Source: Lachnospiraceae bacterium (GTDB lineage Bacteria; Bacillota; Clostridia; Lachnospirales; Lachnospiraceae). From it: 33,607 nt of DNA. The DNA lies in NCBI GenBank assembly GCA_017431345.1, contig JAFRLH010000063.1:1-33607 (forward strand). The letters run 5' to 3'. The notes under the pieces were generated by a model. That model made no database searches, was not told where the DNA came from, and was given only the letters and a program-made list of their open reading frames with translations. Shown piece by piece: positions 1 to 7,502 of this stretch. A program made the position numbers and the translations under genes. Numbering within the stretch: the stretch's first letter is position 1; the number at the start of each line of letters is the position of its first letter.

Positions 1-99
1 ATATATAACGGCAACCCGGACGCGCTTTGTTCAACCAGGAAAAATCGAAATTGATGCAAACGAAAGGGCAGTTATCGGAAAGCGCAATGCTGCTTTTTC

Positions 100-984
100 G
101 TTTGCACCACCTTCGATTCTTTCCTTAACGATTTATCAGTGCATCCAACAGTAAAAAAAGCATATCGCCTTCAACAGTCAGAAGATATGAAAGAGATTTT
201 GAGAACTTCATCGAAGGGACCCGGTTTGCGAAAACAGCTATTTCAGATATCAGTACGATTGAACTGGAACGTTTTATTCTGAATACTATTCAAAAGCACG
301 AAATGTCAGACAGATGTGCGGGAAATCTGTTCGGTTATATAAATCAGGCGTTTACGTACGCCAAAAGATCTCGTTGCTTTAAAAGATGCCATACATCTCC
401 ATGAGAGCAAAAAACCTGAGTATATGCCTGATTATGCTATTGAAATGGCTATGTTGACGGGAATGCGTGTCGGAGAACTGGCAGCCCTGAAGTGGAACTG
501 TGTCGATGATGATTATATACATATCGACTACTCAGAACACAGACTTGATTATAAGGATAAGCCGAGTGAATTAATTGTTGGAGAGCCCAAAAACAGAAAG
601 CACCGGAAGATTCCTCTGACCAATGATATGCATCTGCTTTTCGGAAGAATTAAATCTCTTTCATTCACGGAAAAAGCAGAGTTTGTATTTTCCGATAAAT
701 ACGGAGAAAGACATACCGCCCAGGAAATAGGTCTGGCGGCTATCAGACGCTGCAGGGAGGCTGGAATTGAAAAAGGAACGATTCACAGGATCAGAAGGAC
801 TGTATCATCTATTCTGAATCAGAAACTTCCTCAAAAGGTGGTTGCAGAAATGCTCGGGCACACTGAAACTGTTAATGAAATGTATTATAATTATTCCATC
901 GCTGAAATTTCGGAAAAGACAAATGCATTGAGCCAGCTTTCCGATATCATCAACGTCAACGAAACAAAAAATGGCGAAAATTAG
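100..984 (+). pseudogene. Tyrosine recombinase (phage/ICE-type integrase), frame-broken remnant
   Basis: The C-terminal catalytic domain is open from about 367 to 984. It carries the family residues in order: Arg in TGMRVGEL, a Lys-rich strand (PKNRKHRKIPL), HRIR (the HxxR box), His in LGHTE, and a candidate nucleophile Tyr in MYYNYS. Upstream the same protein continues in other frames. A core-binding segment starting RYERDFENF is read in frame 3 from about 180 to 350, and a piece ending VKKAYRLQQ is read in frame 1 before 180. At least two frame changes are therefore needed (near 180 and near 340-364), and no intact N-terminus is visible. The gene points toward the 3' end of tRNA-Ser, the usual position of an integrase beside its attachment site. 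The catalytic half alone (424-984, 186 aa) could be expressed but should not work as an integrase. Recombinase identity is secure; calling it dead is an inference from the frame breaks. Confidence 0.82.
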
Positions 985-985
985 T

Positions 986-1006
986 GTCTTCAAAAAGTCT
1001 TCAAAA
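986..1006 (+). repeat. Tandem 10-bp direct repeat GTCTTCAAAA after the integrase
   Basis: GTCTTCAAAA occurs at 986-995 and again at 997-1006, one base apart, just after the integrase stop codon. A degenerate third copy (TCTTCTCAAA) follows at 1011-1020. Short tandem repeats between an integrase gene and its target tRNA are commonly arm-type recombinase binding sites. The repeats are seen; the role is inferred. Confidence 0.45.
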
Positions 1007-1022
1007 CACATCTTCTCAAAAA

Positions 1023-1066
1023 CCAAAAAAAAATCGCGGAAACCCTTGTAAAATAAGGCTTTCCGC
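1023..1066 (-). terminator. Rho-independent terminator of tRNA-Ser
   Basis: On the minus strand, 16 bases after the tRNA 3' end, the arms GCGGAAA/TTTCCGC plus CCTT/AAGG (1036-1066, one mismatch) form a hairpin. It is followed by a run of about nine T residues (plus-strand A run at 1025-1033). The plus strand has only AATCTTTT after the hairpin, so it would end integrase transcripts less efficiently. Confidence 0.75.
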
Positions 1067-1081
1067 AATCTTTTCACCGAA

Positions 1082-1169
1082 CGGAGAAGGAGGGATTTGA
1101 ACCCTCGCGCCGCGTTAACGACCTACACCCTTAGCAGGGGCGCCTCTTCGGCCTCTTGAGTACTTCTCC
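1082..1169 (-). tRNA. tRNA-Ser (anticodon GCU)
   Basis: The minus strand folds as a class II tRNA. The 7-bp acceptor stem is GGAGAAG/CTTCTCC, with discriminator G at 1082. The anticodon loop reads CTGCTAA (GCU, serine AGC/AGU codons). A long variable arm and a T loop containing GTTCAAATC follow. No CCA is encoded. A promoter and terminator flank it, so it looks like a single-gene transcript. Its 3' end faces the integrase remnant, making it the likely integration target. Confidence 0.95.
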
Positions 1170-1236
1170 GAATAAACCTCTGTCAATGTGAAGTTTAATT
1201 TCGCGCCGCTGATCTTCTCACCGAAACGCAAATAGT

Positions 1237-1265
1237 ATGATACCACATTGGGCATTTCATGTCAA
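1237..1265 (-). promoter_or_regulatory. Sigma-A promoter of tRNA-Ser
   Basis: On the minus strand, TTGACA (1265-1260), a 17-bp spacer and TATCAT (1242-1237), with a TG extended -10 just upstream. It lies about 70 bp upstream of the tRNA. Confidence 0.75.
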
Positions 1266-1363
1266 TATTGACTGTATGGGGAACAATTCTTTTCTTTCTG
1301 TACATTCCTCAGCCTGTATGTTAGTCTTTATATATGCCGGAACAGTCACGAAAAGGAGTTATC

Positions 1364-2626
1364 ATGCTTATTAAGAATGGACATCTCATCGATCCCTCAA
1401 ACGCGCTTGACAGGATTGCAGACATGAAAATCACCGACGGTATCATCCGGATGATCGGTCAGGATCTCATCCCGGAGGAGGGGGAAGAAATCATCGAAGC
1501 AGAAGGCTGCGTGATCTCACCCGGCCTGATCGATACCCATGTTCATTTCCGAGATCCCGGATTCACGGAAAAGGAAGATATTTTTACAGGAGCCTCTGCT
1601 GCCATCGCAGGCGGATTTACGACCGTTGTCATGATGGCAAACACCAGACCTGCCGTAAGCACACCCGAGATCCTGAAAGCCAATCTTGAAAAAGGGGCTC
1701 AGGCCGGCATCCATGTCCTGCAGGCAGCCACGGTAACCAAAGACCTTAAGGGGGGCGAGCTTACGGATATGCCTGCCCTGAAAGCAGCCGGCGCCGCCGG
1801 TTTTACGGACGACGGCATTCCGATCATGAATGAAGCGCTCCTCCGTGACGCCATGGAGATCTGCGCGGAACTGGATATGCCGATCAGTCTTCACGAAGAA
1901 GATCCTGCCTTCATCGCATCAGCAGGTGTCAATAAAGGGAAAGTCTCCGAAGCGCTCGGCCTCGGCGGCGCGGAAGCGCTTGCCGAAGAAGTCATGACAG
2001 CAAGAGACCTGGCGATTGCCGAAACGGCCGGTGCAAAGGTGGTCATCCAGCATGTCAGTTCCGGGAAAAGCGTGCAGCTGATCAGAGAAGCAAAAAAACG
2101 CGGTGTTGACGTCCATGCTGAAGCCACACCGCATCATTTCACCCTGACCGAAGAAGCAGTATTAAAATACGGGACAAATGCCCGCATGAATCCGCCGCTC
2201 CGGACGGAAAAAGACCGGATGGAGATCATCCGCGGACTGATGGACGGGACCATCGATCTGATCGCGACGGATCACGCCCCGCACACAGCGGAGGAAAAAG
2301 CCCGTCCGTATGCACAGGCCCCCAGCGGTATCATCGGTCTTGAAACTGCTCTGCCGCTTGCTGTTACTGCATTATATAAAGGCGGGTATCTTTCCCTGGC
2401 CGGGATCATAGAGAAAATGAGCATCAATCCGGCAAAGCTCTACGGACTGGACCGACCCGGCATCCGTGCCGGCGCGCCCGCCGAGTTGGTAATTTTCGCG
2501 CCGGATGAGAAATTTACCGTCACCGCCTTCCGGTCAAAGGCTTCCAACTCCCCTTTTACCGGATGGGAACTGTACGGAAAAATAAAGTATACCATCTGCG
2601 GCAGCAATGTCTGGCCGACTACTTAA
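1364..2626 (+). CDS. pyrC: Dihydroorotase (class I)
   Basis: A 420-aa amidohydrolase that closes carbamoyl-aspartate to dihydroorotate in de novo pyrimidine synthesis, in the cytoplasm. Visible metal and active-site motifs in order: THVHFRDPG (HxH plus substrate Arg), MMANTRP, the FTDDG box that supplies the bridging aspartate in class I enzymes, SLHEEDP, and IATDHAPHT near the C-terminus. Length is normal for the family. An upstream in-frame ATG exists at 1334, but AAAAGGAG sits 5 bases before the ATG at 1364, and the protein that follows (MLIKNGHLIDPS) begins where the family begins, so 1364 is preferred. No other pyrimidine gene is adjacent. Transcription runs head-on to replication. A shared terminator follows at 2787-2817. 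Confidence 0.95.
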   Translation: MLIKNGHLIDPSNALDRIADMKITDGIIRMIGQDLIPEEGEEIIEAEGCVISPGLIDTHVHFRDPGFTEKEDIFTGASAAIAGGFTTVVMMANTRPAVSTPEILKANLEKGAQAGIHVLQAATVTKDLKGGELTDMPALKAAGAAGFTDDGIPIMNEALLRDAMEICAELDMPISLHEEDPAFIASAGVNKGKVSEALGLGGAEALAEEVMTARDLAIAETAGAKVVIQHVSSGKSVQLIREAKKRGVDVHAEATPHHFTLTEEAVLKYGTNARMNPPLRTEKDRMEIIRGLMDGTIDLIATDHAPHTAEEKARPYAQAPSGIIGLETALPLAVTALYKGGYLSLAGIIEKMSINPAKLYGLDRPGIRAGAPAELVIFAPDEKFTVTAFRSKASNSPFTGWELYGKIKYTICGSNVWPTT

Positions 2627-2780
2627 ACCTGTTAAAAATATCAGCAGACATATCTATGTCACTTTCTGCAATCACTGCTTACAGTTTTATTAAAACCGCA
2701 GTCTTTACGGCGTGGATCCTTCGACGTACTCCCACCGCTTTCGCTTCGCAAAGAAGCGGAGGCTTCCTGTTCAAGGCATT

Positions 2781-2817
2781 TAAAAACGGGCAGCCTTCCG
2801 GCTGCCCGTCCCTTTTT
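2781..2817. terminator. Bidirectional terminator between pyrC and the LtaS-like gene
   Basis: A perfect 9-bp hairpin CGGGCAGCC-TTCC-GGCTGCCCG (2787-2808) is followed by TTTTT on the plus strand. It is preceded by TAAAAA, giving a T tract on the minus strand. It separates two convergent genes. The preceding stretch 2627-2780 shows only imperfect short inverted repeats. Confidence 0.85.
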
Positions 2818-2820
2818 GTA

Positions 2821-5109
2821 TTAATCCTCTTCCTGGTCTTCGCCTTCCTCCGCTGCCTGCGTCGTCTCAGCAGCTGACGTCGGCTCGGCACCCTCCGGCG
2901 TCACCGGAACCACCTCAATTCCCTGCGGTACCGGTCCGTAGACCTCCTTCTCCCGCACGACCTTTTCATCCGTGAAGGTATAATTCTCAAATACATGTCC
3001 GAAGTAGTCCGTCTTCAGGAAGCCAGACATATAATTGATCTTATTCCGGACGATCTTCTTGATCCTGTCGACATAATCATCCGGCACTACCGTGGAATCC
3101 GTAAGCGGTGTAAACACTCCGTCCGCCGCGATATAGGTGCCAAGCTCTGTCTTCCAGTCGTAGCTTAAGTTGAACATCAGCGGCTCTGCATCCGAGAATA
3201 CATCTCTTCCGGGGAACAGCCTCGAATCATATTCCGTACCGAACAGGTTCGACAGCGTAGGAAGGATGTCGATCGCGGATACCGGTGTATTCACAACGAT
3301 CGGATCCATGGATTCCAGCGCGCCGCTCCAGATGATCAGCGTATTATGATCACGGTGCAGATAATCCACCACGTCATAACCGTAAAGCTCGGACAGATAA
3401 GGCATATTTCCGAGCGCCGCATCGTTGTCCAGACCGTAAGGGAAGTGATCTGCTGTCAGGCAGATGACCGTATCGTTTGCTTTGCCGGCCGCCTCAAGCT
3501 CGTTGACCAGCCATGTCAGACCATTCTCAAGCTCCAGGTTAGCCGCGATATAAGCCTTGACCGGCTCCGTATATTCCATATCCTTGACGGCATCCCAGTT
3601 CTTCCTGGCCATCGCATTCGCGTCATAAGTATAGGAAGAATGTCCGCTGACCGTCATATAATAAATATTGAAAGGTTCCTTATCTATGAAGTCGGGCAGC
3701 GTCGCCTGGAACATTTCCAGATCACTCTCCGGCCACTGCTTGGTGATCTTATCTTCCAGACCGTTTCCGTAGCCGGTATATCCGTCTGAATAGCCGAACG
3801 TAAAGTGCGTGGTATCACGGTGATAATACGTGTAATCGTTGTTGTGATACATCTTTCCGTAATACCCGAGACGGTTCAGCTGCGAGCCCATCGTCATCAG
3901 ATTGTGGAAGTTCTCCGTATCCATCATGGACTTTCCGCCGTCCGTAGGCAGCATACCGAAGATATGCTCATATTCACCGCCCGTGGTGCCGGCTGTAGCC
4001 TGCATATAGAAATCCGTGAACTTGATGCCGCGGTTCGCAAGCCTGTACAGTGTCGGCGTCAGATTCTGATCGATGATATCTCCGGAGAATGCTTCCGCCG
4101 TGATCATGATCAGGTTCTTGCCCTTGAACAGACCGGTGTACTCATTCTGCTTGGAAGGCGTAAGAGACGCAACATAGGAATCCAGTTCCTGATCCGTTCC
4201 GGAAGCGGATTCAGCAAGCGCATTGAAATCAATCTTCAGCGCATTGTCACCATAGACAACAGGCGCTGCTTCTTCCGTCTCTTCCACTGCGGCAGTATCC
4301 TCTGTTTCAAAAGAGACCTTGTTGCCGAAGATATTATTCCTGACCTCCAGCCGGAGTCCGGTATACAGACCGAAGTTGCCGACCGCGCTCTGGAAATCAT
4401 ATTCTTTTCTGTAAACTCGTCTGGTGCTTCCGTTGATCAGGACGAGCAGCCATGTAAAGAAGAAGATGCCGAGCACGACAAGCACGGTGCGGATCCTTCT
4501 CTTGATACGGATACGCTTGGCAGGATCGATCCTGCGGAACAATATTGCGTAAAGAAGGAAAGGAAGCAGGAAAAGGAAAAGGTGGGACAGACCGCTGAGA
4601 CTGAATACCAGCCGCAGGACATCTCCCATGAATCCTCTCACGACGCCGCCGGCTCCGGCCGTGACCGTATTCAGATCATAAAGGACCTTGAACTGCAGAT
4701 AAACGAAATATTCGACAATAAAAGGGATCGCCATCAGGAAGATCAGTATCGACCTGGCGATTCTGTTTCTCTTCGGTTTCAGGAAAGTGGTGAAGAAATA
4801 AGCGATCAGTCCCCATGCAATGGAGTACAGAAAGATATAGAAAAAGGACAGCCCCAGGGGCGTTCGTGTGGTCGATAGTTTGAAAACGATCTCATAATAG
4901 AAGATGATGAATCCCATGAAATACCTTGAGATCACATTCTTCCGGTTCTTCGGCCGCCATTCGTGCCGTATATGTTCGACAGTGGCAGCCGCCAGTGTCA
5001 CAACTGCTTCGCTGATGAATCCCCAGATAAACAGCGCCATCTCCTTCAGAACAGTAGCTGCGCTGCGAACAGAGACTTTTTCTTCGTTGTCAGTGTCGTT
5101 TCTGCCCAT
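2821..5109 (-). CDS. LtaS-like membrane sulfatase-fold enzyme (lipoteichoic-acid-synthase family)
   Basis: A 762-aa membrane protein with hydrophobic segments near residues 62-79, 88-109, 118-140, 170-192 and 207-226, then an extracellular sulfatase-type domain from about 330. Visible catalytic features: ITAEAF (candidate metal-binding Glu339), the nucleophile region AGTTGGEYEH (Thr375/376), SGHSSY, and LTADHFPYG (metal Asp/His) toward the end. Family members transfer glycerol-phosphate from phosphatidylglycerol to build lipoteichoic acid or modify envelope glycans. The exact substrate cannot be read here, so no symbol is given. The last 30 or so residues are acidic and low in complexity (ending EEGEDQEED). 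The start has GGGGAAAAT just upstream. It has its own promoter at 5280-5308. Confidence 0.85.
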   Translation of the reverse strand: MGRNDTDNEEKVSVRSAATVLKEMALFIWGFISEAVVTLAAATVEHIRHEWRPKNRKNVISRYFMGFIIFYYEIVFKLSTTRTPLGLSFFYIFLYSIAWGLIAYFFTTFLKPKRNRIARSILIFLMAIPFIVEYFVYLQFKVLYDLNTVTAGAGGVVRGFMGDVLRLVFSLSGLSHLFLFLLPFLLYAILFRRIDPAKRIRIKRRIRTVLVVLGIFFFTWLLVLINGSTRRVYRKEYDFQSAVGNFGLYTGLRLEVRNNIFGNKVSFETEDTAAVEETEEAAPVVYGDNALKIDFNALAESASGTDQELDSYVASLTPSKQNEYTGLFKGKNLIMITAEAFSGDIIDQNLTPTLYRLANRGIKFTDFYMQATAGTTGGEYEHIFGMLPTDGGKSMMDTENFHNLMTMGSQLNRLGYYGKMYHNNDYTYYHRDTTHFTFGYSDGYTGYGNGLEDKITKQWPESDLEMFQATLPDFIDKEPFNIYYMTVSGHSSYTYDANAMARKNWDAVKDMEYTEPVKAYIAANLELENGLTWLVNELEAAGKANDTVICLTADHFPYGLDNDAALGNMPYLSELYGYDVVDYLHRDHNTLIIWSGALESMDPIVVNTPVSAIDILPTLSNLFGTEYDSRLFPGRDVFSDAEPLMFNLSYDWKTELGTYIAADGVFTPLTDSTVVPDDYVDRIKKIVRNKINYMSGFLKTDYFGHVFENYTFTDEKVVREKEVYGPVPQGIEVVPVTPEGAEPTSAAETTQAAEEGEDQEED

Positions 5110-5232
5110 ATTTTCCCCTTACTTATCCAATGGTTACGATAATCGATCAGATGACTTCCAATCTTAAATACCGAAAAATCCGGCGCCTGTTTTCTCACGG
5201 AAAAAGGTCCCGGGGATATCAGATGATTTGTT

Positions 5233-5263
5233 TTCCGGAATCCTGACTGTGATGCTTCCGGAA
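5233..5263 (-). promoter_or_regulatory. Leader hairpin in the LtaS-like mRNA
   Basis: TTCCGGAA occurs at 5233-5240 and 5256-5263. The two copies can pair (TTCCGGAA is self-complementary) to form a hairpin with a 15-base loop in the roughly 160-nt untranslated leader. The remaining 5110-5232 shows no other clear signal. Any regulatory role is inferred. Confidence 0.3.
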
Positions 5264-5279
5264 TTGTGTTTACTTTGAC

Positions 5280-5308
5280 ATAATAGTACAAGATATAGTA
5301 TTTGTCCA
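5280..5308 (-). promoter_or_regulatory. Promoter of the LtaS-like gene
   Basis: On the minus strand, TGGACA (5308-5303), a 17-bp spacer and TATTAT (5285-5280). It lies between the HD-domain gene and the LtaS-like gene, so the latter is probably transcribed separately. Confidence 0.6.
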
Positions 5309-5331
5309 GTATTTTCAAAGCACAGCAGGGC

Positions 5332-5766
5332 TTAAGACATACTTTTTAAGAGCTGTTTTGCCTCTTCATACATGGCAAAACGTTTCTTCATAAAATCCTT
5401 ATTGTAAGGAAGTCTGCTTGCATCCATGTTATGTTCAAGATCTGCCAGTTTGATCTTTCTGGCGACCGGATCATGCGCCAGGCTCCCCACGTAGGCAAGA
5501 TAAGGTGTATCATGGTCTCTTGTCAGAAGCTTTACGATCCGGATCACTTCTTCTGAAAACCCCTCCTCCAGAAGATCTTTCTCTGTGAAAGGCGTATCTT
5601 CCAGAACATCATGAAGCAGTGCTGCAGTAACAGAGATCTCGTCATCCATCGATTCAGCCAGATGGAAAGGGTGAAAAACATAGGGGACCCCGCCTTTGTC
5701 ATACTGGCCTTTGTGCGCCTCATAGCAGAACTTCATTGCTTTCTTTGTCATATCCGTATAAATCAT
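5332..5766 (-). CDS. Small RelA/SpoT-type HD-domain protein (putative small alarmone hydrolase)
   Basis: A 144-aa protein made of essentially one HD domain. It has HP..LAE (His32), AALLHDVLEDT (His52-Asp53, Glu56-Asp57) and KLADLEHNMD, the pattern of the (p)ppGpp hydrolase half of RelA/SpoT and of MESH1-like small hydrolases. No synthetase or TGS/ACT domain is present. A longer reading from 5844 exists. The start at 5766 (MIYTDMTKKAM) has AAGGAG upstream, though 10 bases away, and matches the usual beginning of such proteins. The likely activity is Mn-dependent removal of pyrophosphate from (p)ppGpp, or a related nucleotide hydrolysis; this is family inference. Confidence 0.75.
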   Translation of the reverse strand: MIYTDMTKKAMKFCYEAHKGQYDKGGVPYVFHPFHLAESMDDEISVTAALLHDVLEDTPFTEKDLLEEGFSEEVIRIVKLLTRDHDTPYLAYVGSLAHDPVARKIKLADLEHNMDASRLPYNKDFMKKRFAMYEEAKQLLKSMS

Positions 5767-5931
5767 CTGAAAGCATCTCCTTACGGAACTGATGAATCGT
5801 TCCGTTATTATCATACGTCTGCATGAACTATTTTTCAATGACAAATGAATCTTCCGGTTAAAATTTCGTTCTCTGTATTTTCCTGCAGCGGATGATCGTT
5901 TGCAACCACCTGCGCGGCAGTGTTTCCTTTC

Positions 5932-5959
5932 TTGACAAAAAGGTTGTATGTGCTATCAT
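5932..5959 (+). promoter_or_regulatory. Promoter of the ABC transporter operon
   Basis: TTGACA (5932-5937), a 16-bp spacer and TATCAT (5954-5959), about 60 bp upstream of the ATPase start. It is the only good promoter seen before the three-gene operon. Confidence 0.65.
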
Positions 5960-6018
5960 TAATTAGTAAATCCTAACCGTCATATATATCTTCTAATGCA
6001 CGTTTGGAGCCTTTAATA

Positions 6019-6717
6019 ATGTTCATAGAAATACGGAATATCAAAAAAGCCTACGGCACAAAAGACAACCGTGTGGAAGTCCTGAAAGGCATAGACCTTC
6101 AGATCAGCCATGGCGAATTTGTGATCCTTCTCGGCCCGTCCGGTTCCGGCAAATCGACCCTTCTCAATATCATCGGCGGCATCGATTCCGCCGATTCCGG
6201 AGACATTATCATCAACGGGGAAAAGATGGCTTCCATGAAGGAATCGAAGCTTACCGCCTACCGGAGACGGCATCTCAGATACATCTTCCAGATGTACAAT
6301 CTCATACCCAATCTCACCGTCCGTGAAAACATAGAAGTCGGTGCTTATCTGGGAGAACATCCGTTGGATGTGAACGAGCTTCTCCATACGCTCGGACTTT
6401 ATGAACACAGGAACAAGATCCCGAACCAGCTCTCAGGCGGGCAGCAGCAGCGCACAGCGATCGGGCGTGCCATCGTAAAAAATCCTGACATCCTGCTGTG
6501 CGACGAACCTACCGGCGCGCTGGACTACAATACTTCCAAAGAGATCCTGAAGCTCATTGAGACCGTGAATCAGAAATACGGCAATACGATCATCATGGTG
6601 ACGCACAACGATGCCATCAAACAGATGGCTGACCGCGTGGTGCGCCTGCGTGACGGAAGGATCCGGGATGAAATCAGAAATGAGACCAGGATTCCCGTGC
6701 AGGATCTGGAGTGGTAA
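6019..6717 (+). CDS. ABC transporter ATP-binding protein (LolD/MacB type)
   Basis: A 232-aa ATPase with all the canonical motifs: Walker A GPSGSGKS (residues 39-46), signature LSGGQQQR, Walker [13 protein letters not shown] and a switch His in MVTHND. The short length and the EPTGALD sequence put it with ATPases that pair with FtsX/MacB-like permeases, which act on lipids, lipoproteins or peptides at the membrane rather than as classic importers. A TTG at 6004 is in frame, but the ATG at 6019 has GGAG upstream and gives the normal N-terminus [13 protein letters not shown]. The permease gene begins 11 bases after the stop codon. Confidence 0.93.
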   Translation: MFIEIRNIKKAYGTKDNRVEVLKGIDLQISHGEFVILLGPSGSGKSTLLNIIGGIDSADSGDIIINGEKMASMKESKLTAYRRRHLRYIFQMYNLIPNLTVRENIEVGAYLGEHPLDVNELLHTLGLYEHRNKIPNQLSGGQQQRTAIGRAIVKNPDILLCDEPTGALDYNTSKEILKLIETVNQKYGNTIIMVTHNDAIKQMADRVVRLRDGRIRDEIRNETRIPVQDLEW

Positions 6718-6728
6718 CGGAGGCAGCT

Positions 6729-7502
6729 ATGAAAAATCCGCTGAACCGCCGCATTTTCAGGGAAATCCGTGAAGGTTTCGGCAAATATCTGGTCATCTTT
6801 ATCCTGATGACCGCTTCCATCGGTTTTGTCTCGGGTTTTCTGGTCGCGGATACTTCCATGATCACGGCTTATAACGAAAGCTTTGACCGGTATAAGATCG
6901 AGCACGGACATTTCCGCGCGGCAAAATTTCTGAATAAAGCACAGAGAAAGTCTGCTGAAGCGCTCGGGATCACCCTGTACGACTTATTCTATACAGACAG
7001 GAGCATGGATAACGGCACTGTTCTGCGCATCTACAAAAACAGAGACAGGATCGATCTTGTCTGTCTGATGAAAGGCCGTCTTCCGGCAGCCGCCGGGGAG
7101 ATCGCGCTGGACCGACTTTACGCAAGGAACAACGGCATCTCTGTCGGGGACACCTTATCCTCCGGCAGCCGCAGCTATATTGTCACGGGGTTCATTGCTC
7201 TCTCCGATTACAGCGCACTGTTCTCTGACAACAACGACGCCATGTTCGACTCTGTAAAATTCGGCGTCGGAACAGTATCTGCAGAAGAATTCGGCACCTA
7301 TACGCAAAACGAACTCCTGCCTGTCTATGCATTTATGTACAATGACGGCATCCCGGAAGAGGAATATGCCGAAAAGGACAAAGCAGAAGACCTCCTGGAA
7401 ACACTGGCAAAGGAAGTAAAGCTCAAGGATTATATACGCCGCGGTATGCGAATCAGGCGATCCAGTTCACGGGGGAAGACATGGGATCTGATAAGGCCAT
7501 GA
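6729..7502 (+). CDS. FtsX-like ABC permease, N-terminal part (broken by a frame change)
   Basis: It starts with MKNPLNRRIFREIREGFGKY, a cytoplasmic stretch before a first membrane helix (about residues 19-40), then an extracellular periplasmic-core-like region. GGAGG lies 6 bases before the ATG at 6729, better than the in-frame ATG at 6711. After KLKDYI (codon ending at 7436) the frame leaves the family sequence and ends in an unrelated tail rich in Arg and Ser. The expected continuation PRYANQAIQFTGED is read from 7439 in another frame. The simplest explanation is two extra bases (CG at 7437-7438) or one missing base. The full protein would be about 780 aa. This could be a real mutation, a sequencing error, or a site of ribosomal frameshifting. 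Confidence 0.75.
   Translation: MKNPLNRRIFREIREGFGKYLVIFILMTASIGFVSGFLVADTSMITAYNESFDRYKIEHGHFRAAKFLNKAQRKSAEALGITLYDLFYTDRSMDNGTVLRIYKNRDRIDLVCLMKGRLPAAAGEIALDRLYARNNGISVGDTLSSGSRSYIVTGFIALSDYSALFSDNNDAMFDSVKFGVGTVSAEEFGTYTQNELLPVYAFMYNDGIPEEEYAEKDKAEDLLETLAKEVKLKDYIRRGMRIRRSSSRGKTWDLIRP

Noticed and set aside
2701-2760. Short imperfect inverted repeats after pyrC (around CCGCTT and AAGCGG)
   Set aside because: The pairing is short and interrupted, and the true terminator lies further on; no support for a separate element.
2563-2877. 104-codon plus-strand frame after pyrC
   Set aside because: It overlaps the end of pyrC, runs through the bidirectional terminator and into the LtaS-like gene; no ribosome site.
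3805-4878. 357-codon open frame on the plus strand
   Set aside because: It lies fully antisense to the well-supported LtaS-like gene, shows no motif or ribosome site, and is explained by codon bias of that gene.
5046-5318. 90-codon minus-strand frame upstream of the LtaS-like gene
   Set aside because: It would start upstream of the promoter -35 region used by the LtaS-like gene and overlaps the latter's start; no ribosome site and no family resemblance.
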